From Lolium rigidum (lineage: Eukaryota > Streptophyta > Magnoliopsida > Poales > Poaceae), in assembly GCF_022539505.1 (NCBI RefSeq), contig NC_061512.1:152317962-152381961 (forward strand): a DNA stretch of 64,000 nt. The letters are read 5' to 3'. Below the pieces are notes generated by a model that made no database searches, had not been told where the DNA came from, and saw only the letters and a list, made by a program, of their open reading frames with translations. Positions 43,951-54,199 of the stretch are shown piece after piece. Positions within the stretch are counted from its first letter, which is position 1, and each line of letters starts with the position of its first letter. The translations under genes and the position numbers were made by a program.

Positions 43951-44500
43951 TGTTTTTCGATGGATCGGCTTGTGATGATGGTTGCGGCATCGGCATTCTA
44001 CTCGTGTCGCCCGGGGGCAACCTATTCCTTCTCCATCAGGCTATCTACCCCTTGCACCAACAATGTCGGCGAGTATGAAGCAATACGCAAGGGGATGGAG
44101 TTGCTTATTGAAGCCGGGGCGAAGCCAGTGGAACTTTTTGGAGACTCAAAGTTGGTGATTTCCCAGCTCACGGAAGAATACAAATGTGAGAGCGAGTCGC
44201 TCTTCCCATTATGGATGCAATGCCGTGAGCTGATGGCACAATTTAGGTACATAAACTTCAACTGGATCCCGAGGTCGCAGAATACCGAGGCGAACGATCT
44301 CGCACAGATGGCGTCAGGCTACAAGGACATAGCAGGTGGAGCCGATGTCCAGGTACAGTTCATGGAACCGGATGACTGGAGACCCGATATCTTCAATTAC
44401 TTGAAAGATTCGGCTCGGGGGGCACCTAAACGGATAAGGTACAAGGCCATGAAGTATGTCCTTATTGGAGATGACATGTTCTACAGGACTTTGGAAGGGT
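43951..44500 (+). CDS. Archaeal-type RNase H of E
   Basis: In the long frame 43930-45636, with the first few residues out of frame (FDGSACDDG is readable in another frame near 43960). The remaining acidic residues lie in VGEYEAIRKG, ELFGDSKLVI and SQNTEANDLAQ. This second RNase H places E in the Tat lineage, as for element I. Confidence 0.8.
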
Positions 44501-45636
44501 TACTTCTCAGATGTCTGGGACCAGCCGAGTCAAATCGGCTCCTACACGAGGTACACGAAGGCGCCAGTGGAACTCATCAATCGACTCATAAGATGAAATG
44601 GTTGATCAGGCGATCGGGGTTTTATTGGCCCACCATGCTTGAGGATTGTTTTAATTACTATAAAGGGTGGCAAGCATGTCAGAAGTTTGGGAAAATTCAG
44701 ATGGTACCCGCATCAGCAATGAACCGCATCATCAACCCTTGGCCATTTCGAGGTTGGGGCATGGATATGATCGGCAAAATTAATCCTCCATCGAGCAAAG
44801 GCCATGTGTGGATTTTGGCCATCACAGATTATTTTACTAAATGGGTGGAGGCCGTCCCTATGAAGTCAGTAGCATTGGCCGATGTTATCAATTTTGTGAA
44901 AGAACATGTCATTCACAGGTTCGGGATTCCCCAGACTATCACGACCGATGGAGGTTCGGTCTTCATTTCTCGTGAGTTTAGAGAGTTCTGCGAGGACATG
45001 GGAATTAAGTTGATCCGATCGTCCCCATACTATGCTCAAGCAAATGGGCAAGCTGAAGCGTCCAACCAGAGCCTTATCAAGCTAATTAAGAGGAAAGTCG
45101 ACGAGCACCCTAGACGTTGGCACGAGGTATTGTCAGAGGCTTTGTGGGCTTATCGTATGTCATGTCATGGAGCGATAAAAGCCTCGCCATACCATCTGGT
45201 CTATGGACAAGAAGCCGTGTTGCCCTGGGAAATCACGGCTGGGTCGAGACGTGTTACGTTTCAGAATGACTTAACGACTGAAGAATATGCAGCCCTGATG
45301 AGTGATAGCATTGAGGATCTAACGGAACTTAGACTTTGGTCGCTTGAGAAAATTAAAGAGAACAAAGCCAAGGTAGCTCGCGCATATAATAAGAAGGTGA
45401 GACCAAAGGAGTTCCACGTTGGTGATCTGGTATGGGAAGCTGTATTTCCATTGGGGACTAAGAATAAAGTGTATGGTAAATGGTCTCCAAATTGGCATGG
45501 GCCGTACAGGGTCGACCAAGTTTTAAAGGGTAACGCATACATGCTCGAGGAGCTGAGCGGGGTGAAATTCCCAGTGGCTGTCAATGGTCAGCATCTCAAG
45601 AAATATTTCCCGGGTATGTGGGATGACGGACAGTGA
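44501..45636 (+). CDS. Integrase of E
   Basis: Continuous with the RNase H frame to a TGA at 45634-45636. The zinc-binding part is HEVHEGASGTHQ ... CFNYYKGWQACQK. The catalytic core has Asp at 44764-44766 (GMDMIGK), Asp at 44947-44949 (TTDGGSVF) and Glu at 45055-45057 (GQAEASNQS), spaced DX35E. The C-terminus has FHVGDLVW and the GPY motif WHGPYRV, ending QHLKKYFPG. All three catalytic residues are present and the domain is uninterrupted, unlike RT. Confidence 0.9.
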
Positions 45637-46210
45637 AATATGGGGGACGATGCATGAAATCGGCCAGTAATTTTTTTTAAAGAATATGCAAAGCACAGCC
45701 GATGCACTGACATCGACTTTAGAACTAAAAAGCCGATGCGCAGCCATCGACTCTAGAGGTACAACTGTCACAAGCAGGCATCAGGTCACCGTTTGAATTT
45801 GGGGGCTAGCCTTGCTGGCGTTTTTGGTAAAAGACCGATGTGTTGCCATCGGTTCTTTGAGCATTGATCTATTTTGATAATCGGAAAAATCAAACGTGGA
45901 ATCCTTCTTCATTGATTAAAAGGGGATTTTTACAAGAAGAGTTTACTGCCTAATGTACTACTACTAGTCCTATTCTAGTAGTCCCTAGTCTAGGGGCCGT
46001 CGCTGCCCTCGTCGTCGCCGTCCTCGCCGCTATCGGCGCTGCTGCCGGCAATGTCTTCATCGCTGCTGCTGAAGCGGTCGGCAGCGGTTTCTTCTTCGTC
46101 TTCGTCGTCGTCATCGTCCTCCGACCCGGCGCGGAAGCGCTTCACCGGCGGGTACTCGGCGGAGGAGGTGTCGTCCTTCGCTTCATACTCCTCATCGGAG
46201 GAGAGGCCCC
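45637..46210 (+). other. 3' region of E with short hairpins
   Basis: After the integrase stop there are three similar motifs CCGATG-N6-CATCG (near 45699, 45733 and 45835), then AT-rich sequence and the antisense acidic ORF. The 3' LTR is not reached; LTR piece H starts at 46211 after GCCCC. Confidence 0.65.
45990..46210 (-). pseudogene. C-terminus of the antisense ORF of E (acidic tail)
   Basis: Minus strand, ending at a stop at 45992-45990. It encodes a highly acidic Asp/Glu/Ser tail (DDDDDEDEEETAADRFSS) preceded by RFRAGSE. It occupies the place where Tat elements carry their antisense ORF, as in element I, but no recognisable domain remains because H cuts it at 46211. A basic-then-acidic tail could suggest a nuclear protein; this is weak inference. 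Confidence 0.5.
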
Positions 46211-46699
46211 TGATGACCCACAAGTATAGGGGGTGTATCGCAGTATCTTCGATAAGTAAGAATGTCGATCCCAACGAGGAGCAGAAGGTGTCGACAAGCA
46301 GTTTCGATGAAGGATTCACTGTAAATGCTCACAGACAAGTATTCAGGGGGTTTTGATGTAATAGATGAATAAAGTATGAGTAAGTAAAGTGCGAGAGTAA
46401 CAATTGCAGCGAGTGGCCCGATCCTTTTTAGCACAAAGGACAAGCCGGTTTGTTTACTTATAATGACCAAACGTTCTCGAGGACACACGGGATTTTAGTC
46501 TAGTGCTTTCGCTACATACGGCTAATTAATCTTCATTGTTTTGGTAAGTGTTGTGTGGGTGAACCTATGCTAATGTACCGCCCTTCCTAGGACTAATACA
46601 TACTTGTGATTATACCCCTTGCAAGCATCCGCAACTACAAGAAAGTAATTAAGATAAATCTAACCACAGCCTTAAAGTCTGAGATCCTGCGATCCCTCC
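46211..46699 (-). mobile_element. H: partial LTR
   Basis: Begins TGATGACCCACAAGTATAGG and runs into the N gap without an end. I recognise this as the U5 end (reverse strand) of a grass Gypsy LTR family whose other end is TGATACGT-like, from memory. It breaks E's antisense ORF. No interior is visible. Confidence 0.5.
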
Positions 46700-46799
46700 N
46701 NNNNNNNNNNNNNNNNNNNNNNNNNNNNNNNNNNNNNNNNNNNNNNNNNNNNNNNNNNNNNNNNNNNNNNNNNNNNNNNNNNNNNNNNNNNNNNNNNNN
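46700..46799. other. Assembly gap (100 N)
   Basis: Exactly 100 N, the usual placeholder for a gap of unknown size. The rest of H, the 5' LTR and ORF of F, E's 3' LTR and other ends could lie here. Confidence 0.99.
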
Positions 46800-48816
46800 C
46801 CTCTTTCGCTATGTTGGATGAATTTCTTTGATCCACTAATGTCCAGTAGCATTATGCAATGTCCAGAAGTGTTAAGAATGATTGTGTCACCTCTGAATAT
46901 GTCAATTTATATTGTGCACTAACCCTCTAATGAGTTGTTTCGAGTTTGGTGTGGAGGAAGTTTTCAAGGATCAAGAGAGGAGGATGATATACTATGATCA
47001 AGGAGAGTGAAAGCTCTAAGCTTGGGGATGCACCCGGTGGTTCACCCCTGCATATATCAAGAAGACTCAAGCGTCTAAGCTTGGGGATGCCCAAGGCATC
47101 CCCTTCTTCATCGACAACATTATCGAGTTCCTCCCCAGAAACTATATTTTTATTCGGCCACATCTTATGTGCTTTACTTGGAGCGTCTGTGTGCTTTTGT
47201 TTTTGTTTTTGTTTGAATAAATTGGATTACATCATGCTTGTGTGGGAGAGAGACACGCTCCGCTGGTTCATATGAACACATGTGTTCTTAGCTCATAATA
47301 TTCATGGCGAAGTTTCCTCTTCGTTAAATTGTTATATGGTTGGAATTGGAAAATGATACATGTAGTAATTGCTATAATGTCTTGGGTAATGTGATACTTG
47401 GCAATTGTTGTGCTCATGTTTAAGCTCTTGCATCATATACTTTGCACCTATTAGTGAAGAATACATAGAGCATGCTAAAATTTGGTTTGCATAATTGGTC
47501 TCTCTAAAGTCTAGATAATTTCTAGTATTGAGTTTTGAACAACAAGGAAGACGATGTAGAGTCTTATAATGTTTTCAATATGTCTTTTATGTGAGTTTTG
47601 CTGCACCGGTTCATCCTTGTGTTTGTTTCAAATAAGCCTTGCTAGCCTAAACCTTGTATCGAGAGGGAATACTTCTCATGCATCCAAAATACTTGAGCCA
47701 ACACTATGCCATTTGTGTCCACCATACCTACCTACTACATGGTATTTCTCCGCCATTCCAAAGTAAATTGCTTGAGTGCTACCTTTAAACAATTCAAAAT
47801 TTATTACCTCTTATTTGTGTCAATGTTTTATAGCTCATGAGGAAGTATGTGGTGTTTATCTTTCAATCTTGTTGGGCAACTTTCACCAATGGACTAGTGG
47901 CTTCATCCGCTTATCCAATAATTTTGCGAAAAGAGCTGGCAATGGGATTCCCAGTCCCAAATTAACAAACTAAAAATAGACACTCCTCCATGGTATGTGA
48001 TTGTTGGACGGCACCCGAAGGATTCGGTTAGCCATGGCTTGTGTAAGCAAAGGTTGGGAGGAGTGTCATCATAATAAAACTAAAATAAAAAGGTACTCCT
48101 TCATGGTATGAGATTGTTGGCAGGCACCCGAGGATTCGGTTAGCCATGGTTTGTGAAAGAAAGGTTGGAAGGAGTGCCATCCAAAAATAAAATAAAATGG
48201 GAGCCGCTCTTTGAAGGTTTGTCTGGCAAGGGGGTTAGAGTACCCGCTACCATTCGTTGACAACAACATACACCTCTCAAAACTTTACTTTTATGCTCTC
48301 TTTATGTTTTCAAAATCAAAGCTCTAGCACAAATATAGCAATCGATGCTTTTCCTCTATGAGGACCATTCTTTTACTTTCAATGTTGAGTCAGTTCACAT
48401 ATTTCTCTCCATCTCAAGAAGCAAACACTTGTGTGAACTGTGCATTGATTCTTACATATTTGCATATTGCATTTGTTATATTGCTTTGCATTGACAATTA
48501 TCCATGAGATATACATGTTACAAGTTGAAAGCAACCGCTGAAACTTAATCTTCTTTTGTGTTGCTTCAATGCTTTTACTTTGAATTATTGCTTTATGAGT
48601 TAACTCTTATGCAAGACTTATTGATGCTTGTCTTGAAGTGCTATTCATGAAAAGTCTTTGCTATATGATTCGACTTGTTTACTCATGTCATACACATTGT
48701 TTTGATCGCTGCATTCACTACATATGCTTTACAAATAGTATGATCAAGATTATGATGGCATGTCACTCCAGAAATTATCTTTGTTATCGTTTTACTCCGC
48801 TCGAGACGAGCGAGAA
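46800..48816 (+). other. 3' non-coding region of F
   Basis: Polypurine-like motifs at 47016 and 47075, then AT-rich sequence, a two-unit tandem repeat, and the pre-polypurine hairpin CGCTCG-AGA-CGAGCG at 48798-48812. No credible gene. Confidence 0.75.
47981..48199 (+). repeat. Two-unit tandem repeat (~110 bp) in F
   Basis: Units 47981-48093 and 48094-48199 both contain CATGGTATG, ATTGTTGG, GGCACCCG, GATTCGGTTAGCCATGG and GGAGTG. The same pair is present inverted in G (about 51530-51745) and absent from C, D, B1 and B2, so it marks an F/G subfamily. Confidence 0.75.
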
Positions 48817-48832
48817 CTAAGCTTGGGGATGC
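48817..48832 (+). other. Polypurine tract of F
   Basis: CTAAGCTTGGGGATGC directly before the LTR start at 48833, preceded by the hairpin. Confidence 0.75.
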
Positions 48833-50546
48833 TGATACGTCTCCAACGTATCGATAATTTCTTGTGTTCCATGCCACATTATTGATGTTATCTACATGTT
48901 TTATGCACACTTTATGTCATATTCGTGCATTTTACGGAACTAACCTATTAACAAGATGCCGAAGTGCCGGTTCCTGTTTTCTGCTGTTTTTGGTTTCAGA
49001 AATCCTAGTAACGAAATATTCTCGGAATCGGACGAAATCAACGCCAAAGTTCCTATTTTACCCGGAAGCATCCAGAACACACGAGAACCGCCAGAGAAGG
49101 GAGGCAGGGCCACCAAACCCTACCCCGGCGCGGCCAAGGGGGGGGGGCGCGCCCCCCTAGGGTGTGGACCCCCCTTCGACCTTCCTGCGCCGCCTCTTCG
49201 CCTATATAAAGCCCCTGGATCAGAAAACCCGATACCAATTGACGAAACCCACAGAAACCTGCCAGAGCCGCCGCCATCGCGAAGCCAAGATCTGGGGGAC
49301 AGGATCTCCGTTCCGGCACCTGCCGGAGCGGGGAAGTGCCCCGGAAGGCTTCTCCATCGACACCGCTGCCATCTCCACCGCCATCTTCATCACCGCTGCT
49401 GCTCCCATGAGGAGGGAGTAGTTCTCCATCGAGGCTCGGGGCTGTACCGGTAGCTATGTGGTTCATCTCTCTCCTATGTGCTTCAATACAATAATCTCAT
49501 GAGCTGCCTTACATGATTGAGATTCATATGATGATGCTTGTAATCTAGATGTCATTATGCTAGTCAAGTGAGTTTTACTTATGTGATCTCCAGGAGACTC
49601 CTAGTCCCACGTGTGTAAAGGTGACAGAGTGTGTGCACCGTGTGGGTCTCTTAGGCTAGATTTCACAGAATACTTATTCACTGTTGAATGGCATAGTGAG
49701 GTGCTTATTTATATCTCTTTATGATTGCAATGTGTTTGTATCACAATTTATCTATGTGCTACTCTAGTGATGTGTTATTAAAGTAGTTTTATTCCTCCTG
49801 CACGTGTGTAAAGGTGACAGTGTGTGCACCGTGTTAGTACTTGGTTTATGCTACGATTATGATCTCTTGTAGATTATGAAGTTAACTATTGCTATGATAT
49901 ATTGATGTGATCTATTCCTCCTACATATGCATGAAGGTGACAGTGTGCATGCTATGCTAGTACTTGGTTTAGTACTGTTGATCTATCTTACACTAAAGGT
50001 TACTTAAACATGAGCATTATTGTGGAGCTTGTTAACTCCGGCATTGAGGGTTCGTGTAATCCTACGCAATGTGTTCATCATCCAACAAAAGTGTAGAGTA
50101 TGCATTTATCTATTCTGTTATGTGATCAATGTTGAGAGTGTCCACTAGTGAAAGTGTAATCCCTAGGCCTTGTTCCTAAATACTCGCTGAGTTACTACTC
50201 GTTTGTTTACTTGTTTTTACTGCGTTACTACTGCTGCAATACCACCACCATCAATTACGCGCCAAGCACTTTTCTGGCACCATTGCTACTGCTCATACTT
50301 ATTCATACCACCTGTATTTCACTATCTCTTCGCCGAACTAGTGCACCTATTAGGTGTGTTGGGGACACAAGAGACTTCTTGCTTTGTGGTTGCGGGGTTG
50401 CATGAGAGGGATATCTTTGACCTCTTCCTCCCTGAGTTCGATAAACCTTGGGTATCCACTTAAGGGAAACTTGCTGCTGTTCTACAAACCTCTGCTCTTG
50501 GAGGCCCAACACTGTCTACAGGAAAGGAGGGGGAACGTAGACATCA
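48833..50546 (+). repeat. 3' LTR of F
   Basis: 1714 bp, TGATACGTCTCC to GTAGACATCA. TATA box TATATAA at 49203-49209. The motif GTGTAAAGGTGACAG recurs, with G-boxes CACGTG at 49608 and 49801 and a degenerate third copy near 49930. A primer-site-like GCACTTTTCTGGCACCATTG lies at about 50266. Confidence 0.88.
49203..49209 (+). promoter_or_regulatory. TATA box of F LTR
   Basis: TATATAA in CGCCTATATAAAGCCCC, 370 bp into the LTR. The counterpart in G (minus strand, near 55573) is also intact. Confidence 0.6.
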
Positions 50547-50886
50547 ACGAGGCGGTGACACACTAGGGGGGCGCCCCCCCTAGGGCCACGTCGGCCTGTC
50601 ATCTGGGGGCCCTGTGGCCCTCCTCTGGCGTCTCTCGGGTGTTCTGAAAGCTTCGTGGAAAAATAGGATGCTGGGCGTTGATTTCGTCTGATTCCGAGAA
50701 TATTTCCTTACTAGGATTTCTGAAACCAAAAACAGCAGAAAACAGGAACTGGTACTTCGGCATCTCGTCAATAGGTTAGTTCCGGAAAACGCATAATAAT
50801 GACATAAAGTATGCATAAAACATGTAGATATCATCAATAATGTGGCATGGAACATAAGAAATTATCGATACGTCGGAGACGTATCA
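50547..50886 (-). repeat. Remnant of G 3' LTR
   Basis: Matches 55600-55939, including the terminal palindrome GATACGTC/GACGTATC. The other 1.4 kb is missing at the F junction. Confidence 0.88.
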
Positions 50887-53325
50887 GCATCCCCAAGCTT
50901 AGTTTCTGCTCGTCCCGAGCAGGTAAACGATAACAAAGATAATTTCTGGAGTGACATCCCATCATAACCTTGATCATACTATTGTAAGCATATCTAATGA
51001 ATGCAGCGATCAAAACAATGGTAATGACATGAGTAAACAACTGAATCATAAAGCAAAGACTTTTCATGAATAGTACTTTCAAGACAAGCATCAATAAGTC
51101 TTGCATAAGAGTTAACTCATAAAGCAATAATTCAAAGTAAAAGGTATTGAAGCAATATAAAGGAAGATTAAGTTTCAGCGGTTGCTTTCAACTTGTAACA
51201 TGTATATCTCATGGATAATTGTCAATGTAAAGTAATATAACAAGTGCAATATGCAAGTATGTATGAATCAATGCACAGTTCACACAAGTGTTTGCTTCTT
51301 GAGGTGGAGAGAGATAGGTGAACTGACTCAACATAAAAGGTAAAAGAATGGCCCTTCGCAGAGGGAAGCATTGATTGCTATATTTGTGCTAGAGCTTTGG
51401 TTTTGAAAACATAAAGAGAGCATAAAAGTAAAATTTTGAGAGGTGTTTGTTGTTGTCAACAAATGGTAGTGGGCACTCTAACCCCCTTGCCAGACAAACC
51501 TTCAAAGAGCGGCTCCCATGAATTATTTTTATTTTTGGGTGGCACCCCTTCCAACCTTTCTTTCACAAACCATGGCTAATCGAATCCTGGGGTGCCTGCC
51601 AAAAATCTCATACCATGAAGGAGTGCCTTTTTATTTTAGTTTTATTATGATGACACTCCTCCCCACCTTTGCTTTCTCAAGCCATGGCTAACCGAATCCT
51701 TCGGGTGCCGTCCAACAATCACATACCATGGAGGAGTGTCTATTTAGGTTAATTAATTTGGGACTGGGAATCCCATTGCCAGCTCTTTTTGCAAAATTAT
51801 TGGATAAGCGGATGAAGCCACTAGTCCATTGGTGAAAGTTGCCCAACAAGAATGAAAGATAAACACCACATACTTCCTCATGAGCTATAAAACATTGACA
51901 CAAATCAGAGGTGATAAATTTTGAATTATTTAAAGGTAGCACTCAAGAAATTTACTTTGGAATGGCGGAGAAATACCATGTCGTAGGTAGGTATTGTGGA
52001 CACAAATGGCATAGTGGTTGGCTCAAGGATTTTGGATGCATGAGAAGTATTCCCTCTCGATACAAGGCTTAGGCTAGCAAGGTTATTTGAAACAAACACA
52101 AGGATGAACCGGTGCAGCAAAACTCACATAAAAGACATATTGAAAACATTATAAGACTCTACACCGTCTTCCTTGTTGTTCAAAACTCAATACTAGAAAT
52201 TATCTAGACCTTAGAGAGACCAATTATGCAAACCAAATTTTAGCAAGCTCTATGTATTTCTTCATTAATAGGTGAAAAGTATATGATGCAAGAGCTTAAA
52301 CATGAGCACAACAATTGCCAAGTATCAGATTATCCAAGACATTTTAGCAATTACTACATGTATCATTTTCCGATTCCAACCATATAACAATTAACGAAGC
52401 AGTTTCAACCTTCGCCATGAACATTAAAAGCTAAGAACACATGTGTCATATGAACCAGCGGAGCGTGTCTCTCTCCCACACAAGCATTTTTTACAACAAA
52501 AACAAAAACAAAAACATACAGACGCTCCAAGTAAAGTACATAAGATGTGACCGAATAAAAATATAGTTTCAAGAGAAGAAACCTGATAGTTTGTCGATGA
52601 AGAAGGGGATGCCTTGGGCATCACCAAGCTTAGATGCTTGAGTCTTCTTGAAATATGCAGGGATGAACCACCGGGGCATCCCCAAGCTTAGAGCTTTCAC
52701 TCTTCTTGATCACATTGTATCATCCTCCTCTCTTGACCCTTGAAAACTTCCTCCACACCAAACTCAAAGCAAACTCATTAGAGGGTTAGTGCATAATAAA
52801 AAACTCACATGTTCAGAGGTGATACAATCATTCTTAAAACTTCTGGACATTTCTCAAAGCTACTGGAAGGTAATGGAACAAAGAAATCCATCCAACACAG
52901 CGAAAGAGGCAATGCGAAATAAAAGGCAGAATCTGTCAAAACAGAACAGTCCGTAAAGACGAATTTTATTGAGGCACCAGACTTGCTCAGATGAAAATGC
53001 TCAAATTTAATGAAAGTTGCGTACATACCTGAGGATCACTCATGTAAATTGGCATAATTTTCTGAGTTACCTACAGAGAATTAGGCCCAGATTCGTGACA
53101 GCAAAGAAATCTGTTTCTGCGCAGTAATCCAAATCTAGTATGAACCTTACTATCAAAGACTTTACTTGGCACAACTAGGCACAAAACTAAGATAAGGAGA
53201 GGTTGCTACAGTAGTAAAAACTTCCAAGACACAAATATAAAATAGAGGTACTGTAGCAAAATAAACACATGGGTTATCTCCCAAGAAGTTCTTTCTTTAT
53301 AGCCATTAAGATGGGCTCAGCAGTT
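50887..53325 (-). other. 3' non-coding region of G
   Basis: On the plus strand: polypurine complement GCATCCCCAAGCTTAG at 50887, then hairpin CTGCTCG-TCC-CGAGCAG at 50906-50922, the F/G-specific tandem repeat at about 51530-51745, polypurine-like motifs near 52617 and 52676, and the GGGTTATCTCCCAAG block at 53272. No credible gene. Confidence 0.75.
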
Positions 53326-54036
53326 TTAATGATGCACTCGCAAGAAATAGTAGTTGATGCAAAAGAGAGCATCAAGAAGCAAATTCAAAACACATTTAAG
53401 CCTAACATGCTTCCTATGAAAAGGAATCTTGTAAATAAACAAGTTCATGAGGAGCAAAGTAACAAGCATAGGAAGATAGAACAAGTGTAGCTTCAAAAAT
53501 TTTAGCACATAGAGAGGCATTTTAGTAACATGAAAATTTCTACAACCATATTTTCCTCTCTCATAATAACTTTCAGTAGCATCATGAGCAAACTCAACAA
53601 TATAACTATCACATAAAGCATTCTTATCATGAGTCTCATGCATAGAATTATTACTCTCCACATAGGCATAATCAATTTTATTAGTAATAGTGGGAGCAAA
53701 TTCAACAAAGTAGCTATCATCAAATATACGAGGCATATTGTAATCATAATCAAATTTATCCTCCATAACAGGTGGCACCAAAATACTACTATCATTATAA
53801 TCATCATAAATAGGAGGCAAAGTATCATCAAATAAAATTTTCTCCTTAATGCTTGGGGGACTAAAAATATCATGCTCATCAAAGCCAGCTTCCCCAAGCT
53901 TAGAACTTTCTATATCATTAGTAACAATGGTATTCAAAGTGTTCATACTAATATGTTCCATGGGTTTTTTAATTTTCGCATCAAACCATCCATGTCTTAA
54001 ATCAGGAAATAGAATAAGAAGCTCATTGTTGTCCAT
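53326..54036 (-). CDS. Short Gag N-terminus / membrane-tail protein of G (intact frame)
   Basis: An uninterrupted 236-codon ORF from ATG (MDNNELLILFPDLRH) to stop. It has the N-terminal peptide KIKKPME, the SSKLGEAGF motif, acidic repeats (DDTLPPIYDDYND), DATESYYERGK, hydrophobic LHLFYLPMLVTLLLMNLFIY, basic HRKHVRLK and a second hydrophobic stretch. It is the best preserved of the three copies and shows the Gag-core deletion leaves a continuous frame. No enzyme domain. Possibly a membrane-associated accessory protein; function unknown. Confidence 0.7.
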   Translation of the reverse strand: MDNNELLILFPDLRHGWFDAKIKKPMEHISMNTLNTIVTNDIESSKLGEAGFDEHDIFSPPSIKEKILFDDTLPPIYDDYNDSSILVPPVMEDKFDYDYNMPRIFDDSYFVEFAPTITNKIDYAYVESNNSMHETHDKNALCDSYIVEFAHDATESYYERGKYGCRNFHVTKMPLYVLKFLKLHLFYLPMLVTLLLMNLFIYKIPFHRKHVRLKCVLNLLLDALFCINYYFLRVHH

Positions 54037-54112
54037 TATGCCAAACTAGTGTAAACAAGAAACAAAAAGATGCAATTGCAGGATCTAAAGGAAATAGCTT
54101 CGAGCACACACA

Positions 54113-54199
54113 CAACGGCGCCAGAAAAGTACTTTACCTGGGACCGGAGTATGAGTGCCTTTTACCTTTCCTCCTCGGCAACGGCGCCAGAAAAGTGCT
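54113..54199 (-). other. Primer region of G with two primer-site copies
   Basis: CTCCTCGGCAACGGCGCCA at 54171-54189 (plus strand) is close to the tRNA-Asp site on the minus strand; a second ACAACGGCGCCAGAAAAGT starts at about 54112. They form a tandem unit of about 66 bp, as in D. Confidence 0.8.

Larger units (their letters stand above)
37734..46210 (+). mobile_element. Element E: Tat-lineage Gypsy with gag-pol
   Basis: 5' LTR 37734-38901, primer-site-like sequence, gag, protease, RT, RNase H, archaeal-type RNase H, integrase, and a 3' region with an acidic antisense ORF. Inserted after CTACT in B1's 3' LTR. No 3' LTR is present: LTR piece H begins at 46211 and an N gap follows. It is the only element here whose whole enzyme set is visible. 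Most of its frame breaks coincide with CAG/CTG positions (see findings), so the living copy may be intact and could supply enzymes to others of its own lineage. Confidence 0.85.
46800..50546 (+). mobile_element. Element F: 3' part of a C/D-type element
   Basis: 3' non-coding region (46800-48816), polypurine tract and a full 3' LTR (48833-50546). The 5' part is lost in the gap. It is followed directly by a remnant of G's LTR, so F appears to have entered that LTR; the left duplication cannot be checked. Confidence 0.8.

Noticed and set aside
46051..46356. Ser-rich plus-strand frame
   Set aside because: Complement of the acidic antisense tail of E, running over into LTR piece H.
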